Source: Pseudomonadota bacterium
Lineage (GTDB): Bacteria > Pseudomonadota > Gammaproteobacteria > Pseudomonadales > Moraxellaceae
Assembly (NCBI GenBank): GCA_023393635.1
Contig: JAEWKT010000052.1
Location: 1 to 64,000 of the forward strand
Reading direction: 5' to 3'
Length of the DNA: 64,000 nucleotides
Under the pieces are notes generated by a model, which saw only the letters and a list, made by a program, of their open reading frames with translations, made no database searches and had not been told where the DNA came from. The translations under genes and the position numbers were made by a program. Position 1 is the stretch's first letter, and each line of letters begins with the position of its first letter. Shown piece by piece: positions 54,891 through 63,909 of this stretch.

Positions 54891-55535
54891 CTAGCCTGCA
54901 CGGCCAGCCACAAAGGGGTTGGTTCTTTTTTCTTGCCCAATGGTACTCATTGGCCCATGTCCCGAGATAAAGCGCGTGTCATCAGGCAGGCTAAACAGCT
55001 CACGCTGGATTGAATCAATCAATTGCTGGTGGTTACCCTTAGGAAAGTCAGTGCGGCCAATGGAGCCTGCAAACAGCACATCACCTGTCCAGACCATATT
55101 TAAATCTTTGCTGTAGATCACCACGTGCCCTGGCGTATGGCCAGGCGCAAAGCGTACCTCAAAACTATAGTTGCCCAGATACAGGGTTTCATTGCCCGCC
55201 AACCATTGATCCACTTTGACAGGCTGCGGCACTGCAAAGCCAAACATATGCGCTTGTTGCTCCAGTGCCTGTAACCAAAATTCATCTTCTTTGTGTGGCC
55301 CAATTACTGGCACCTGATAATTTCTGGCCAGCTCACCCACAGCACCAGCATGATCCAAATGGCCATGTGTTAACCACAAAGCCACCAAGTTAAGGCCGCG
55401 CTGGGTAATAGCTTGCTTTAGACGTTCAACTTCGCCGCCCGCATCAATCAGTACAGCATCCTTGCTGTCATCATCCCATAACAGGGTACAATTTTGCGCA
55501 AATGGGGTAACAGTAATAATTTCAAACTGCAACAT
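54891..55535 (-). CDS. MBL-fold metallo-hydrolase (YcbL/glyoxalase II-like)
   Basis: A 214-residue metallo-beta-lactamase-fold enzyme. The zinc motif THGHLDHAG is followed by the His of GHTPGHVV, Asp in TGDVLFAGSIGR and a final His in ISGHGPMS. The size and FAGSIGRTDFP match YcbL-type single-domain glyoxalase II enzymes, which hydrolyse S-lactoylglutathione or related thioesters. The ATG at 55535 has GAGG 6 nt upstream; an earlier Met adds four residues. hemH ends 36 nt upstream on the same strand. Confidence 0.88.
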   Translation of the reverse strand: MLQFEIITVTPFAQNCTLLWDDDSKDAVLIDAGGEVERLKQAITQRGLNLVALWLTHGHLDHAGAVGELARNYQVPVIGPHKEDEFWLQALEQQAHMFGFAVPQPVKVDQWLAGNETLYLGNYSFEVRFAPGHTPGHVVIYSKDLNMVWTGDVLFAGSIGRTDFPKGNHQQLIDSIQRELFSLPDDTRFISGHGPMSTIGQEKRTNPFVAGRAG

Positions 55536-55571
55536 GGCAAGCCTCACATAAAATACACGGTCACACAGCGT

Positions 55572-56603
55572 TTAGTTTGCTGCATGAGGAAAAGATGATG
55601 CCAAAAAGCCATTCACCAATGGAGTGGTTAATGCGGCAAATAATTCAATATGCAAGTCATCACTATTTAAGGCAGGAATATAGCCATAGTGCTTGCCACC
55701 TGCCTGTAAAAATAACTCACTATTTTCAATGGCAAGTTCTTCTAAGGTTTCCAGGCAATCGGCTGAAAACGCAGGACTCATCACCTGAATACGTTCAATC
55801 CCTTGTTGTGCCCATTGTTCCAGTAGCGCGCTGGTATAGGGCTTGACCCATTCTTGCTTGCCAAAACGTGACTGAAAGCTCATTGCCCATTGGTCATCAT
55901 TAAGTTCAAGTGCCTGTGCTACCAGTTTAGCAGTGGTGCGGCACTGCTCAGGATACGGATCTCCCTTGTCAGCATAAGGCTGTGGAATACCATGAAAAGA
56001 CATCAGCAGTTTCTCAGGCATGCCATGTTCGCGTTGATACTGCCGCACACGTTCAGCTAAAGCTGCAATATATAAAGGATGCTGGTAATAGTCTTTAATT
56101 AAGGCAATCGATACCAGATCGCGGCGTTTACTCATCCATTGATTGACTGCATCAAACGCAGCACCCGTAGAGGTGGCCGAATATTGTGGAAACAACGGCA
56201 ACACCACAATATGCTCAACCTGTTGTGCTTTAAGCGTATCGAGTACGGTGGCAGTGGCAGGGTTGCCATAGGTCATTGCAGCATGCACCGTCACCTCTGC
56301 CTGCGGATACAAGGGCTGTAATTTTTGTTGCAGTAATTGAACTTGCTGTTGCAGGATCAGGCGCATGGGTGAATCACCATCTGCCCAAATACTGGCGTAG
56401 GCTTTGGCTACCCGTTTTGGCCTGAATGTCAACACAAATAAATTAAGAATGATCCACCATAACAATCTGGGGATTTCAATCACGCGGCTATCTGATAAAA
56501 ACTCTCTTAAATAACGTCTGACGCCAGCAGGTGTTGGCTCGTCTGGCGTGCCTAAGTTCATTAAAATGATGGCAATACGAGGTTTAGGGCATGAAGCAGA
56601 CAT
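55572..56603 (-). CDS. hemH: ferrochelatase
   Basis: Inserts Fe2+ into protoporphyrin IX in the last step of haem synthesis. The 343-residue protein has AIILMNLGTPDEPTPAGVRRYL, the invariant active-site His204 in MSFHGIPQPYADKGDPY, and the catalytic Glu285 in SADCLETLEEL. I start at ATG 56603 (MSASCPK); the frame remains open further upstream, but those codons are not conserved. It probably shares a transcript with the downstream metallo-hydrolase. Confidence 0.96.
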   Translation of the reverse strand: MSASCPKPRIAIILMNLGTPDEPTPAGVRRYLREFLSDSRVIEIPRLLWWIILNLFVLTFRPKRVAKAYASIWADGDSPMRLILQQQVQLLQQKLQPLYPQAEVTVHAAMTYGNPATATVLDTLKAQQVEHIVVLPLFPQYSATSTGAAFDAVNQWMSKRRDLVSIALIKDYYQHPLYIAALAERVRQYQREHGMPEKLLMSFHGIPQPYADKGDPYPEQCRTTAKLVAQALELNDDQWAMSFQSRFGKQEWVKPYTSALLEQWAQQGIERIQVMSPAFSADCLETLEELAIENSELFLQAGGKHYGYIPALNSDDLHIELFAALTTPLVNGFLASSFPHAAN

Positions 56604-56693
56604 AAACACATCAATAAAAGTCAATTTGCTACAACTTAGCAAGACTTTGCTTAAAACACAAAAACTTGCACGTTTTCTTTAGGCTATATGTCT

Positions 56694-57701
56694 TTAAATG
56701 GCTTGTTTGCTTTTATTGGGGCTTAACATTAATTTTTCAGCTTGTGGAGTTAACTCCCATAACAGGCGCTGACGATTATCACGTCCAATAGGAATAATCC
56801 AGTGATTATGTTTGAGCTGCATTTTAATACTGTGTAAGGCACGGATGTTAATTTGACTACGCGCGGTAGCATGGGCACGTGGCATCACTTCACGCGCATC
56901 ACTTAATGAAATTTGATTTAAATATTCATTAATCACTCGAACAAAGTTTTCCTCGGGTGCAGCAGGACTAAACCCAGGACCTAATACACTAAGCAGTTCG
57001 CTCCATTTCATTTTTCGTTGTGGGCGTAGCTCTTTAAAATTACCATCCTGATAGGCATGTACCCGATAATCAAAGGCAAATTCTTCATCGGGCTGCACTT
57101 TGGGCAGGGTTAATATGGCGTCGCTTTGTGCCGTACTGGGTTGGTGTTCAAGCTGGGTAATTTTTTGGCGTAAGCGATCGATTTCATCTTGTAACTTTTG
57201 CGAGTCCTGCGGCCTGATCCACCCTGCACTGGCAAAACGTTCTGTCATTAAAGGCATGGCACGGCGCACTGCCATTTCGAGGTCACGCATATTGCGGTAG
57301 CTCACCACCACTTCGCGCTCACGTTGTAGTTGCTGTCTAAAATCATGAAATTTTAAACGCGCTTCACTGGTTTTTTCCTGTAATTCTGGCGGTCGACTTT
57401 CGGGTGCTTCATGCATAATCACCACAATCGGCTTTCTTTTAGTCACTGCATAAATATATTCAAGGTGCATATAACTCACCCCAGAGGCTGAAAGTTCACC
57501 ATAGCAGCCACCAAGCAGCAGCACAAAATAGTCACAATCATCAATTTGGCGACGGGCAAACGCAGTAGTAAGGGGTGTTCTTTGCTCTAGACCCCAGGAA
57601 AAAAAGCCTTGACTGACCAGCGCCTGCGAGAGTACGACGCGCTCAGCTTGCATATCAGTACCTGATGTACAAATAAACACATGATAGCGTTTGTCAATCA
57701 T
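56694..57701 (-). CDS. DUF4062-domain protein
   Basis: A 335-residue cytoplasmic protein. The N-terminal ~100 residues match DUF4062: YHVFICTSGTDMQAERVVL, FSWGLEQRT, CDYFVLLLGGCYGE, YMHLEYIYA, and KPIVVIMHE. A charged helical segment (about residues 105-190) looks like coiled coil, and the C-terminal ~120 residues look like a winged-helix or similar small domain (MKWSELLSVLGPGF, RALHSIKMQLKHNHW). DUF4062 often heads multidomain signalling or defence proteins; here the partners are unusual. AAGGAAAG precedes ATG 57701, and an in-frame TTG lies six codons earlier. Confidence 0.8.
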   Translation of the reverse strand: MIDKRYHVFICTSGTDMQAERVVLSQALVSQGFFSWGLEQRTPLTTAFARRQIDDCDYFVLLLGGCYGELSASGVSYMHLEYIYAVTKRKPIVVIMHEAPESRPPELQEKTSEARLKFHDFRQQLQREREVVVSYRNMRDLEMAVRRAMPLMTERFASAGWIRPQDSQKLQDEIDRLRQKITQLEHQPSTAQSDAILTLPKVQPDEEFAFDYRVHAYQDGNFKELRPQRKMKWSELLSVLGPGFSPAAPEENFVRVINEYLNQISLSDAREVMPRAHATARSQINIRALHSIKMQLKHNHWIIPIGRDNRQRLLWELTPQAEKLMLSPNKSKQAI

Positions 57702-57896
57702 AAAACTTTCCTTGGTCAATCATCCTTGAACGCACCATCGCCTCAATTGCCTTGCATTATATCGCAACCATTGGCAAAAACAGTCACTTTTTCTTCATGA
57801 CGGCACAACTAGACTATTTATTGCGCACCGCTATACTTTTTTTGCAGTCTATCGTTCAAGTGCATCAGTTGCAACCAGTCAGCTAAAACCAAGTGG

Positions 57897-58811
57897 TTAA
57901 GGATGGGTAAAATGACTCAGAATGGCATGCTGAATTGGCAGTAGCGTTTGCCCAGTGTGTCGCATTAAGTCCTCTAAAACGGGTTGTGCTTGTTGAATAT
58001 CACCTGTCACAAAACACTGTAGCTGCGCTAAATGATAGTTTTTGCCATTGGTCGGAAAATTTAATTTTTGTGCAGCCAGCACACGGCCAGTCTGCCGCGC
58101 CACCGCAAGTCCTGAGTCAATGAGGGTAAATTGTTGACCAAATACTGCCTCTATGCTGTGTTTTAAAAATGGATAATGTGTACAGCCTAATACCAAATAA
58201 TCAGCACCTGCTTGTTGTAAAGGTTGCAATACCTGTTTTAACTCGGCCTGGCAAGCTGCACTGTTTTGCATCCCGCGTTCTACAAATGGGACCAGGGCTG
58301 GACTGACCACAGTCATCACCTTAACATGCGCAGGCGTTGCCACCTGTGCAATCACCTCCTTTAATAAGGTGCCGCGCAATGTGCCAGGCGTTGCCAGCAC
58401 GCCAATCACTTTAGACTGGGTTTTTAATACCGCAGGTTTTACCGCAGGCACCAAGCCAATCACAGGAAAGCCTGTACCATAATGCTCGCGCAAATGGGTG
58501 AGGCTAAATGCAGAAGCGGTATTGCACGCCACCACCACAGCCTTGCAGCCCTGCTGATGCAACCACGCCACTGCCTGACTGGTGAGTTGATAAATTTCTT
58601 CATCACTGCGCTGGCCATAGGGCACATTTTTGGTATCAGCCAGATAAATAATGGACTCATGCGGTAAATGCGCTTGTATCTCTTGCACAATGGATAAGCC
58701 ACCCATGCCAGAATCAAACACGCCAATGGGCGCATGGGCGCGCGGTATCGTTTGCTCAGTGCTGGCAGACTGTGAATTTAAAGCTGATAAAACGCTGGTG
58801 GTAGACGTCAT
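57897..58811 (-). CDS. murI: glutamate racemase
   Basis: Supplies D-glutamate for peptidoglycan. The 304-residue enzyme has IGVFDSGMGGLSIVQEI, the two catalytic cysteines Cys96 (VVACNTASA) and Cys210 (LGCTHYPFLKHS), and the ADTKNVPYGQRS loop. The N-terminal ~26 residues before PIGVFDS are unconserved and Ser/Thr-rich. It is not linked to other cell-wall genes here. Confidence 0.95.
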   Translation of the reverse strand: MTSTTSVLSALNSQSASTEQTIPRAHAPIGVFDSGMGGLSIVQEIQAHLPHESIIYLADTKNVPYGQRSDEEIYQLTSQAVAWLHQQGCKAVVVACNTASAFSLTHLREHYGTGFPVIGLVPAVKPAVLKTQSKVIGVLATPGTLRGTLLKEVIAQVATPAHVKVMTVVSPALVPFVERGMQNSAACQAELKQVLQPLQQAGADYLVLGCTHYPFLKHSIEAVFGQQFTLIDSGLAVARQTGRVLAAQKLNFPTNGKNYHLAQLQCFVTGDIQQAQPVLEDLMRHTGQTLLPIQHAILSHFTHP

Positions 58812-58945
58812 ACAATGCTGTATTTAAAGATACGTTGATATAAAACCATCATTTAAGGATGATAAACAGGGCTAGGCAAGCGCGATTTTACAGGCGAAAA
58901 GTGGCAACACAGACATGGTGTTCTTGAAATCAGGCATCATTCATT

Positions 58946-59578
58946 TTATTGAGAAAGTGCCTCTTCACCCAGACTAAACTCAAAATCCCCGCTTTTTAAT
59001 TTTACAACAGTTGTCTCATCGTGTTCTATAAATTCACCTTCATCAAGCAAGTGATAAAACGCATTGCGATGAATGAGTGCATCTAAATCCCAGCGCACCG
59101 TAATATAAGGCCGTAACTCACCCTGATACTCACGTAAAAAAACAGGATGTTGCGCATCAATCACCACAATATCATCGGTTTGGGTAATACAAGTTAAGTA
59201 GTTTTTACCATCGATGCTTACTTTTTCAATATGGGTGACCAATAAAGGCGCATCTTCAACTTCTATACGCAGTTTTTCTACAGGCGTTTTTAAGTAAAAT
59301 TCACCTTCCTCACGCCATAGCACACTGGCAAACAACTTGATCATGGCATCACGGTTAATTTTAGAACCTTCATGCCACCATTCGCCATTCGATTTGACTG
59401 TTAAGTTCATCGTGCCGCAAAACTTGGGGTTCCACTGATCGACTGGGGGAATAGATCGTGGGGCTTTGGTGTGATGGTGGGCAAGCAAAGCCGCGATATG
59501 ACTTAAGCTTACACCTGTTTTGGCATGCTCATGCGCAGTATTTTTTTGATGCTCAATTAAGGTATTTGTCTGTTTCAT
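58946..59578 (-). CDS. DUF1285 family protein
   Basis: A 210-residue protein matching DUF1285. After a His/Ala-rich N-terminal stretch (1-40), the domain begins PPVDQWNPKFCGTMNL and contains WWHEGSKINRDAMIKLFASVL, REEGEFYLKTPVEK and FLREYQGELRPYITVRWDLDALI, all usual for the family. Function is unknown. It diverges from the ETF-QO gene. Confidence 0.85.
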   Translation of the reverse strand: MKQTNTLIEHQKNTAHEHAKTGVSLSHIAALLAHHHTKAPRSIPPVDQWNPKFCGTMNLTVKSNGEWWHEGSKINRDAMIKLFASVLWREEGEFYLKTPVEKLRIEVEDAPLLVTHIEKVSIDGKNYLTCITQTDDIVVIDAQHPVFLREYQGELRPYITVRWDLDALIHRNAFYHLLDEGEFIEHDETTVVKLKSGDFEFSLGEEALSQ

Positions 59579-59624
59579 TGTCTAATATGTCCAAGTTGAC
59601 ATTAAATAATCAATGTATTGCCAA

Positions 59625-59654
59625 TTGGCTTAACGCCCTGAATAACTTTATACT
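59625..59654 (+). promoter_or_regulatory. candidate sigma-70 promoter for ETF-QO gene
   Basis: TTGGCT, 18-nt spacer, TATACT; predicted start about 120 nt upstream of the coding start. Confidence 0.55.
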
Positions 59655-59781
59655 ATACGGCAATGTTTAAGACATTCCTTTTTTGTGTCTGATCAAATAC
59701 TCATGGCAGCACCGGGCAATGCTCAGTTTAGAGTAATAATACGTCTTACGGTTGCCACCTTTTCAAAATGAGGAGTCCTTA

Positions 59782-61452
59782 ATGGAACACATCGAACGCG
59801 AAGCGATGGAGTTTGACGTGGTCATTGTTGGTGCGGGGCCTGCTGGCCTTTCTGCCGCTATTCGCCTGCGCCAATTGGCTATTGAAAAAAACATGCCTGA
59901 ACTATCGGTGTGTGTGGTAGAAAAAGGCTCCGAAGTGGGCGCACATATCTTATCAGGTGCAGTACTAGAACCACGTGCCTTAAACGAGTTGTTCCCAGAC
60001 TGGAAAGAATTGGGCGCGCCTTTAACTGTACCCGCCAAAGAAGACAAAACCTACTTCTTGCTGTCCAGTGAAAAAAGCATTGAAATGCCACATTTCTTTG
60101 TACCCAAAACCATGCATAACGACGGCAACTATATTGTCAGCCTTGGCAACGTGGTGCGCTGGTTAGGTCAAAAAGCTGAAGAACTGGAAGTATCTATTTT
60201 CCCAGGTTTTGCTGCGGCTGACGTGCTATATAACGATGATGGTAGCGTGCGCGGTGTAGTTACTGGCGACATGGGCATTGGTAAAGATGGCCAGCCGACA
60301 CATAATTTTGCACCAGGTTATGAGCTGTTAGCCAAATACACCATTTTTGCTGAAGGCTGCCGTGGTCATTTGGGCAAACGCTTAATGAGCCGCTTTGACC
60401 TGTGCAAGGATTCTGATCCCCAGCATTATGGTATTGGTATTAAAGAGCTATGGGAAATCGACCCTGCCAAGCATAAAGAAGGTCTGGTCATGCATGGTGC
60501 GGGTTGGCCATTAACAGAAACTGGCTCCAGTGGCGGTTGGTGGTTGTACCATGCTGAAAACAACCAAGTGACCATGGGCATGATTATGGATTTGTCCTAT
60601 AAAAATCCGCATGCTTACCCATTTGAAGAAATGCAGCGCTGGAAACACCATCCATTAATTAAGCAATACTTAGAAGGCGGTAAACGCCTGTCTTATGGCG
60701 CGCGTGCAGTAGTTAAAGGCGGTTTAAATGCCTTGCCTAAGCTGACCTTTCCAGGTGGCTGCTTAATTGGTGATGATGCTGGTTTCTTAAACTTTGCCAA
60801 GATCAAAGGCTCTCACACTGCCATGAAATCTGGCATGTTGTGTGCTGAAGCAATTTTTGAAGCACTGGCTGAAGGCCGCGCAGGTGATGAAGTAACGGCT
60901 TATACCGATAAGTTCAATAATAGCTGGTTGCGTGAGGAGTTATTCAAGTCACGTAATTTTGGTGCGGCCATGCATAAGTTTGGCACCTTTATTGGTGGTG
61001 GCTTTAACTTTATTGACCAGAACATTTTCCGTATTCCATTTACACTACGTGACTTGTTACCCGATTATAAAGCCACGCAAACCGTTGCCGAAAATAACTT
61101 CAAGCCAACTTATCCAAAACCAGACGGTAAAATTAGCTTTGATCGTTTATCTTCAGTATTTATTTCTAATACGGTACATGAAGAAAACCAGCCAGCGCAT
61201 TTAAAATTGACTGACCCAACCATTCCAGTAGAAGTAAACCTACCAAAATGGGCTGAGCCAGCACAACGCTACTGCCCTGCTGGCGTATATGAAATTGTCA
61301 ATGATGGCGGTGAAAACAAAGATCAGCCACGTTTCCAGATCAATGCGGCCAACTGCGTACACTGCAAAACCTGTGATATTAAAGACCCTTCACAAAACAT
61401 CACCTGGGTAACGCCTGAAGGTGGTGGTGGGCCTAATTACCCTAATATGTAA
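59782..61452 (+). CDS. etfD: electron transfer flavoprotein-ubiquinone oxidoreductase
   Basis: Membrane-associated flavoprotein that passes electrons from ETF (fatty acid and amino acid oxidation) to ubiquinone. The 556-residue protein has the FAD motif VVIVGAGPAGLSAAIRL, YLEGGKRLSYGARAVVKGG, and GDDAGFLNFAKIKGSHTAMKSG. The C-terminal 4Fe-4S ligands are Cys498, Cys525, Cys528 and Cys531. Start at ATG 59782 has AGGAG 6 nt upstream; an earlier frame start at 59752 adds ten unconserved residues. Followed by a terminator. Confidence 0.95.
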   Translation: MEHIEREAMEFDVVIVGAGPAGLSAAIRLRQLAIEKNMPELSVCVVEKGSEVGAHILSGAVLEPRALNELFPDWKELGAPLTVPAKEDKTYFLLSSEKSIEMPHFFVPKTMHNDGNYIVSLGNVVRWLGQKAEELEVSIFPGFAAADVLYNDDGSVRGVVTGDMGIGKDGQPTHNFAPGYELLAKYTIFAEGCRGHLGKRLMSRFDLCKDSDPQHYGIGIKELWEIDPAKHKEGLVMHGAGWPLTETGSSGGWWLYHAENNQVTMGMIMDLSYKNPHAYPFEEMQRWKHHPLIKQYLEGGKRLSYGARAVVKGGLNALPKLTFPGGCLIGDDAGFLNFAKIKGSHTAMKSGMLCAEAIFEALAEGRAGDEVTAYTDKFNNSWLREELFKSRNFGAAMHKFGTFIGGGFNFIDQNIFRIPFTLRDLLPDYKATQTVAENNFKPTYPKPDGKISFDRLSSVFISNTVHEENQPAHLKLTDPTIPVEVNLPKWAEPAQRYCPAGVYEIVNDGGENKDQPRFQINAANCVHCKTCDIKDPSQNITWVTPEGGGGPNYPNM

Positions 61453-61482
61453 TTAGTATCCGAATATGTAATTTGCGTATGG

Positions 61483-61515
61483 AAAAGGCCTCAACGATTG
61501 TTGGGGCTTTTTTAT
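61483..61515 (+). terminator. intrinsic terminator of ETF-QO gene
   Basis: A 12-bp stem with two wobble pairs (AAAAGGCCTCAA/TTGGGGC plus T), 6-nt loop and T-run. Confidence 0.85.
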
Positions 61516-61517
61516 AA

Positions 61518-62294
61518 CTAAAATAATTTACCTGCCTCAATAAACCACTCACTATTTTCAAGCTGAGCTAACTCATCTGCTGTAGGCTGTACTCGTGTCT
61601 CCATAGAACCTTGTATCAGTGGATGCGGCTTGCCAATGCAAATATCCAGCGCCAGCCGCTCATGATTAAAATCGTACCGACCGCGATGGATCATTTGCGC
61701 ATTAAAAATCAGCACATCGCCTTGCTTCAGCGTCATGAGCTGACTATGCGGCAAATGATCATGTTGCTGATGGCCGTGCAGGGCAAAACGAACATTACGC
61801 TCAAGTTCTGAATCCCATTGAATATGACTGTGCGGAATTAACTCAATACCTGTTTCATCAATCAGCGGAATGCGGACATGCAAGGAAGTAAGCTGAAGAT
61901 GCAATTGTTGCTGTTGCTCATCAGAAATAGGGCTGTACTGCAAATCCCGATGCCAGTAATTGTTTCTGGTTTTATCGACTGGATTAAAAAATAGCTGGGT
62001 ATTATGAAAATAAATAGCTTCGCCAAAATACGCTTTTAAAATGTTAACCAGCTTAGCTGATGCCAATAAATCAAAAAATTGAAGCCTTAATTCGGGATGA
62101 GATTTAAAATACTGTGGATACGTTAAGGAGTGCATATTGACTAATTGGTCAAAGCCTGGCGTATGCTGGTTGTTAGTATGCCATTGCTTATACACACTCA
62201 TCACACTGTGCCTGAGCTGGGCAATATTTTTGTTATCCAATAACTGCGGCAGCAACACATAACCATTCTGCTGGTAGAATTGTTTATTATCCAT
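61518..62294 (-). CDS. phytanoyl-CoA dioxygenase family protein
   Basis: A 258-residue Fe(II)/2-oxoglutarate-dependent oxygenase of the PhyH family. The iron triad is His115, Asp117 (YWHRDLQY) and His203 (MIHRGRYDF), and Arg of HERLALDI likely holds 2-oxoglutarate. FQQNGY-type start DNKQFYQQNGYVLLP is typical of the family. Substrate unknown; no biosynthetic cluster is adjacent. Its stop abuts the terminator of ETF-QO. Confidence 0.88.
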   Translation of the reverse strand: MDNKQFYQQNGYVLLPQLLDNKNIAQLRHSVMSVYKQWHTNNQHTPGFDQLVNMHSLTYPQYFKSHPELRLQFFDLLASAKLVNILKAYFGEAIYFHNTQLFFNPVDKTRNNYWHRDLQYSPISDEQQQQLHLQLTSLHVRIPLIDETGIELIPHSHIQWDSELERNVRFALHGHQQHDHLPHSQLMTLKQGDVLIFNAQMIHRGRYDFNHERLALDICIGKPHPLIQGSMETRVQPTADELAQLENSEWFIEAGKLF

Positions 62295-62413
62295 TAGCCC
62301 TCTTGCATAAATATACTTCTGAGCGATTTATAGTTCTCTAGAGGTTATAAATCTCAATCATTGCGCCGATCTTTTCCTGAAGTATGCAAGAGTAATTACT
62401 TCAATAGAAACTT

Positions 62414-63088
62414 TTAAAATTTTCCTGCTTTACTTTCCAAAAGAGAACGTCTTTCTATGAGGTTGGTTTCCATTTCATACATCATTTGAAAAGTTTGCTT
62501 ATCCTCAACTGTTTTTTGAGAATCAACAATTCTTTTAAGCTTATCCTTATACTCAACTTTGCCAGAATGGAATAAATTCGCAAAATAAGCCCATTCAATA
62601 TGAGGGTATAAAGGATTATTTTTATCGAGATCTGCTAATGTCTCTTGATATAGTTGAGCTGCATCTGAGTAACATTCTTGAATTTCAGTATGCGTTTTAT
62701 GAATCGATTCCATTAATAAACACTGAAAACTTTTCATATTAGATGTTTGTTTTTTAGAAAGAATTTCTTCCGTGAGTTCATAAGCCCTGAGGTAATTACC
62801 ATTACGCATTAGAATACTTAATTGGATATTGTTGCGTTCTTTGTCAGAATTAATTTTAGATGTTTTAGAAAAAATAGACTCAAGCTTTTGTTGGGTAACT
62901 TGTTCATTTTCTTCATTAGGGGCATTTAAAATAATTTGATTATACTCATCGATAATTGCTTCACTTTCATCTGTAAGTTTATCTTGAGTTTTACTATTTG
63001 AGGTAGTTAAAATAGGTAAATTACTTGAACTATTACAAGCCGCTAAAGCTAATGCTACCAAAAAAAAGAAGATTAGAGGGTTTTTCAT
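62414..63088 (-). CDS. lipoprotein next to PAAR gene, candidate immunity protein
   Basis: A 224-residue lipoprotein with a strongly hydrophobic signal and lipobox LAAC (Cys18, followed by Asn-Ser). The mature part is polar, Glu/Lys/Asn-rich and helical, with a tandem-helix look (YLRAYELTEEIL, DAAQLYQETLADLD) that recalls TPR. It starts 2 nt after the stop of the PAAR gene, so the two are one transcript. By analogy with type VI cargo loci, a periplasmic lipoprotein directly after a toxin-tip gene is often its immunity protein; this is inference. The codons are AT-rich compared with the neighbours. Confidence 0.65.
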   Translation of the reverse strand: MKNPLIFFFLVALALAACNSSSNLPILTTSNSKTQDKLTDESEAIIDEYNQIILNAPNEENEQVTQQKLESIFSKTSKINSDKERNNIQLSILMRNGNYLRAYELTEEILSKKQTSNMKSFQCLLMESIHKTHTEIQECYSDAAQLYQETLADLDKNNPLYPHIEWAYFANLFHSGKVEYKDKLKRIVDSQKTVEDKQTFQMMYEMETNLIERRSLLESKAGKF

Positions 63089-63090
63089 GG

Positions 63091-63909
63091 CTAAGTACGT
63101 CTGGATGCTGAGTTTAACTCGAATGTATATTTTTTATAAGGAGGAACTGGGGAAATAATATTTCGAGTATTATTTGGTATCACGTTATAGCCCAGTTCAA
63201 GTTCCACCTCTACTAATTGTAAGTTCGGTTCTGGTAAAGTGATATTACAACTCCCTAACGGCATTCTTTTTTTATCGGTATCCCAAACACCTTCACCTAC
63301 TTTGAGTTTAGATTTATTATGAATTTTTCCTGCACGTGTAACTTTTACAGACCCATATGGTATTACTTTGCCATTTTCAGTCAATGGAAATGCATTGACA
63401 GATACGCTGATAAATAAGTTTTTACCTTCTACAACATAATTTAAAAAGTAGCTAACTGCTCCAGCAAGGATTTGGACACCTTCATCAAATGGAGGAATTA
63501 CTGCTTTATGGTTAATAAAGACATCAGTATTATGTCTTTCAATATAGTAATTTTCATATTTTTCACGCTCCTCTGAAAAGCTATTTGAAAAGTTCGACAA
63601 AGAGTTATTTATTGGAGTAAAGGAATTTACACTGTGAAATCCACTGCCAGAGGTTTTTACTGTTAAATGCTGACTTGAAATAAAAGTAGCACCGCAAGTA
63701 GTTTTATCGCCTGCAACGATAACTGCCTTACCATTAATGATGACGAGTTAATTCCCAGCTATTGCTGAAACAATAGTTTTACATTTGGGGCAAAAGTGTT
63801 TCATCCCACTCAGATGAGCTGCTTTTTCAGCAACTAAAAATGTTGAATCAACCTCTAGCACTATCCCACCATGGGTGGTTTTATCTCCAACTGTGATTAT
63901 GGCTTGCAT
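63091..63909 (-). pseudogene. PAAR-domain protein with C-terminal extension, interrupted by an in-frame TAA
   Basis: Read from ATG 63909 this frame encodes a 272-residue PAAR-domain protein except for one TAA at residue 54 (63750-63748). Before the stop: MQAIITVGDKTTHGG, LSGMKHFCPKCKT. After it, in the same frame: INGKAVIVAGDKTTCGATF, the second half of a PAAR fold, which forms the sharpened tip of the type VI secretion spike. Residues ~100-272 are an extra domain I do not recognise (beta-rich, VEVELELGYNVIPN near the end), possibly a toxin or cargo domain. GGA lies about 8 nt before the ATG. The lipoprotein gene follows after 2 nt. A mutation, a sequence error or stop-codon readthrough could each explain the TAA. 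Confidence 0.8.

Noticed and set aside
54795..55013. 72-codon plus-strand frame between the DUF4377 and metallo-hydrolase genes
   Set aside because: Most of it lies antisense to the metallo-hydrolase gene's 3' end, and it has no clear ribosome site. Its protein looks like an antisense shadow.
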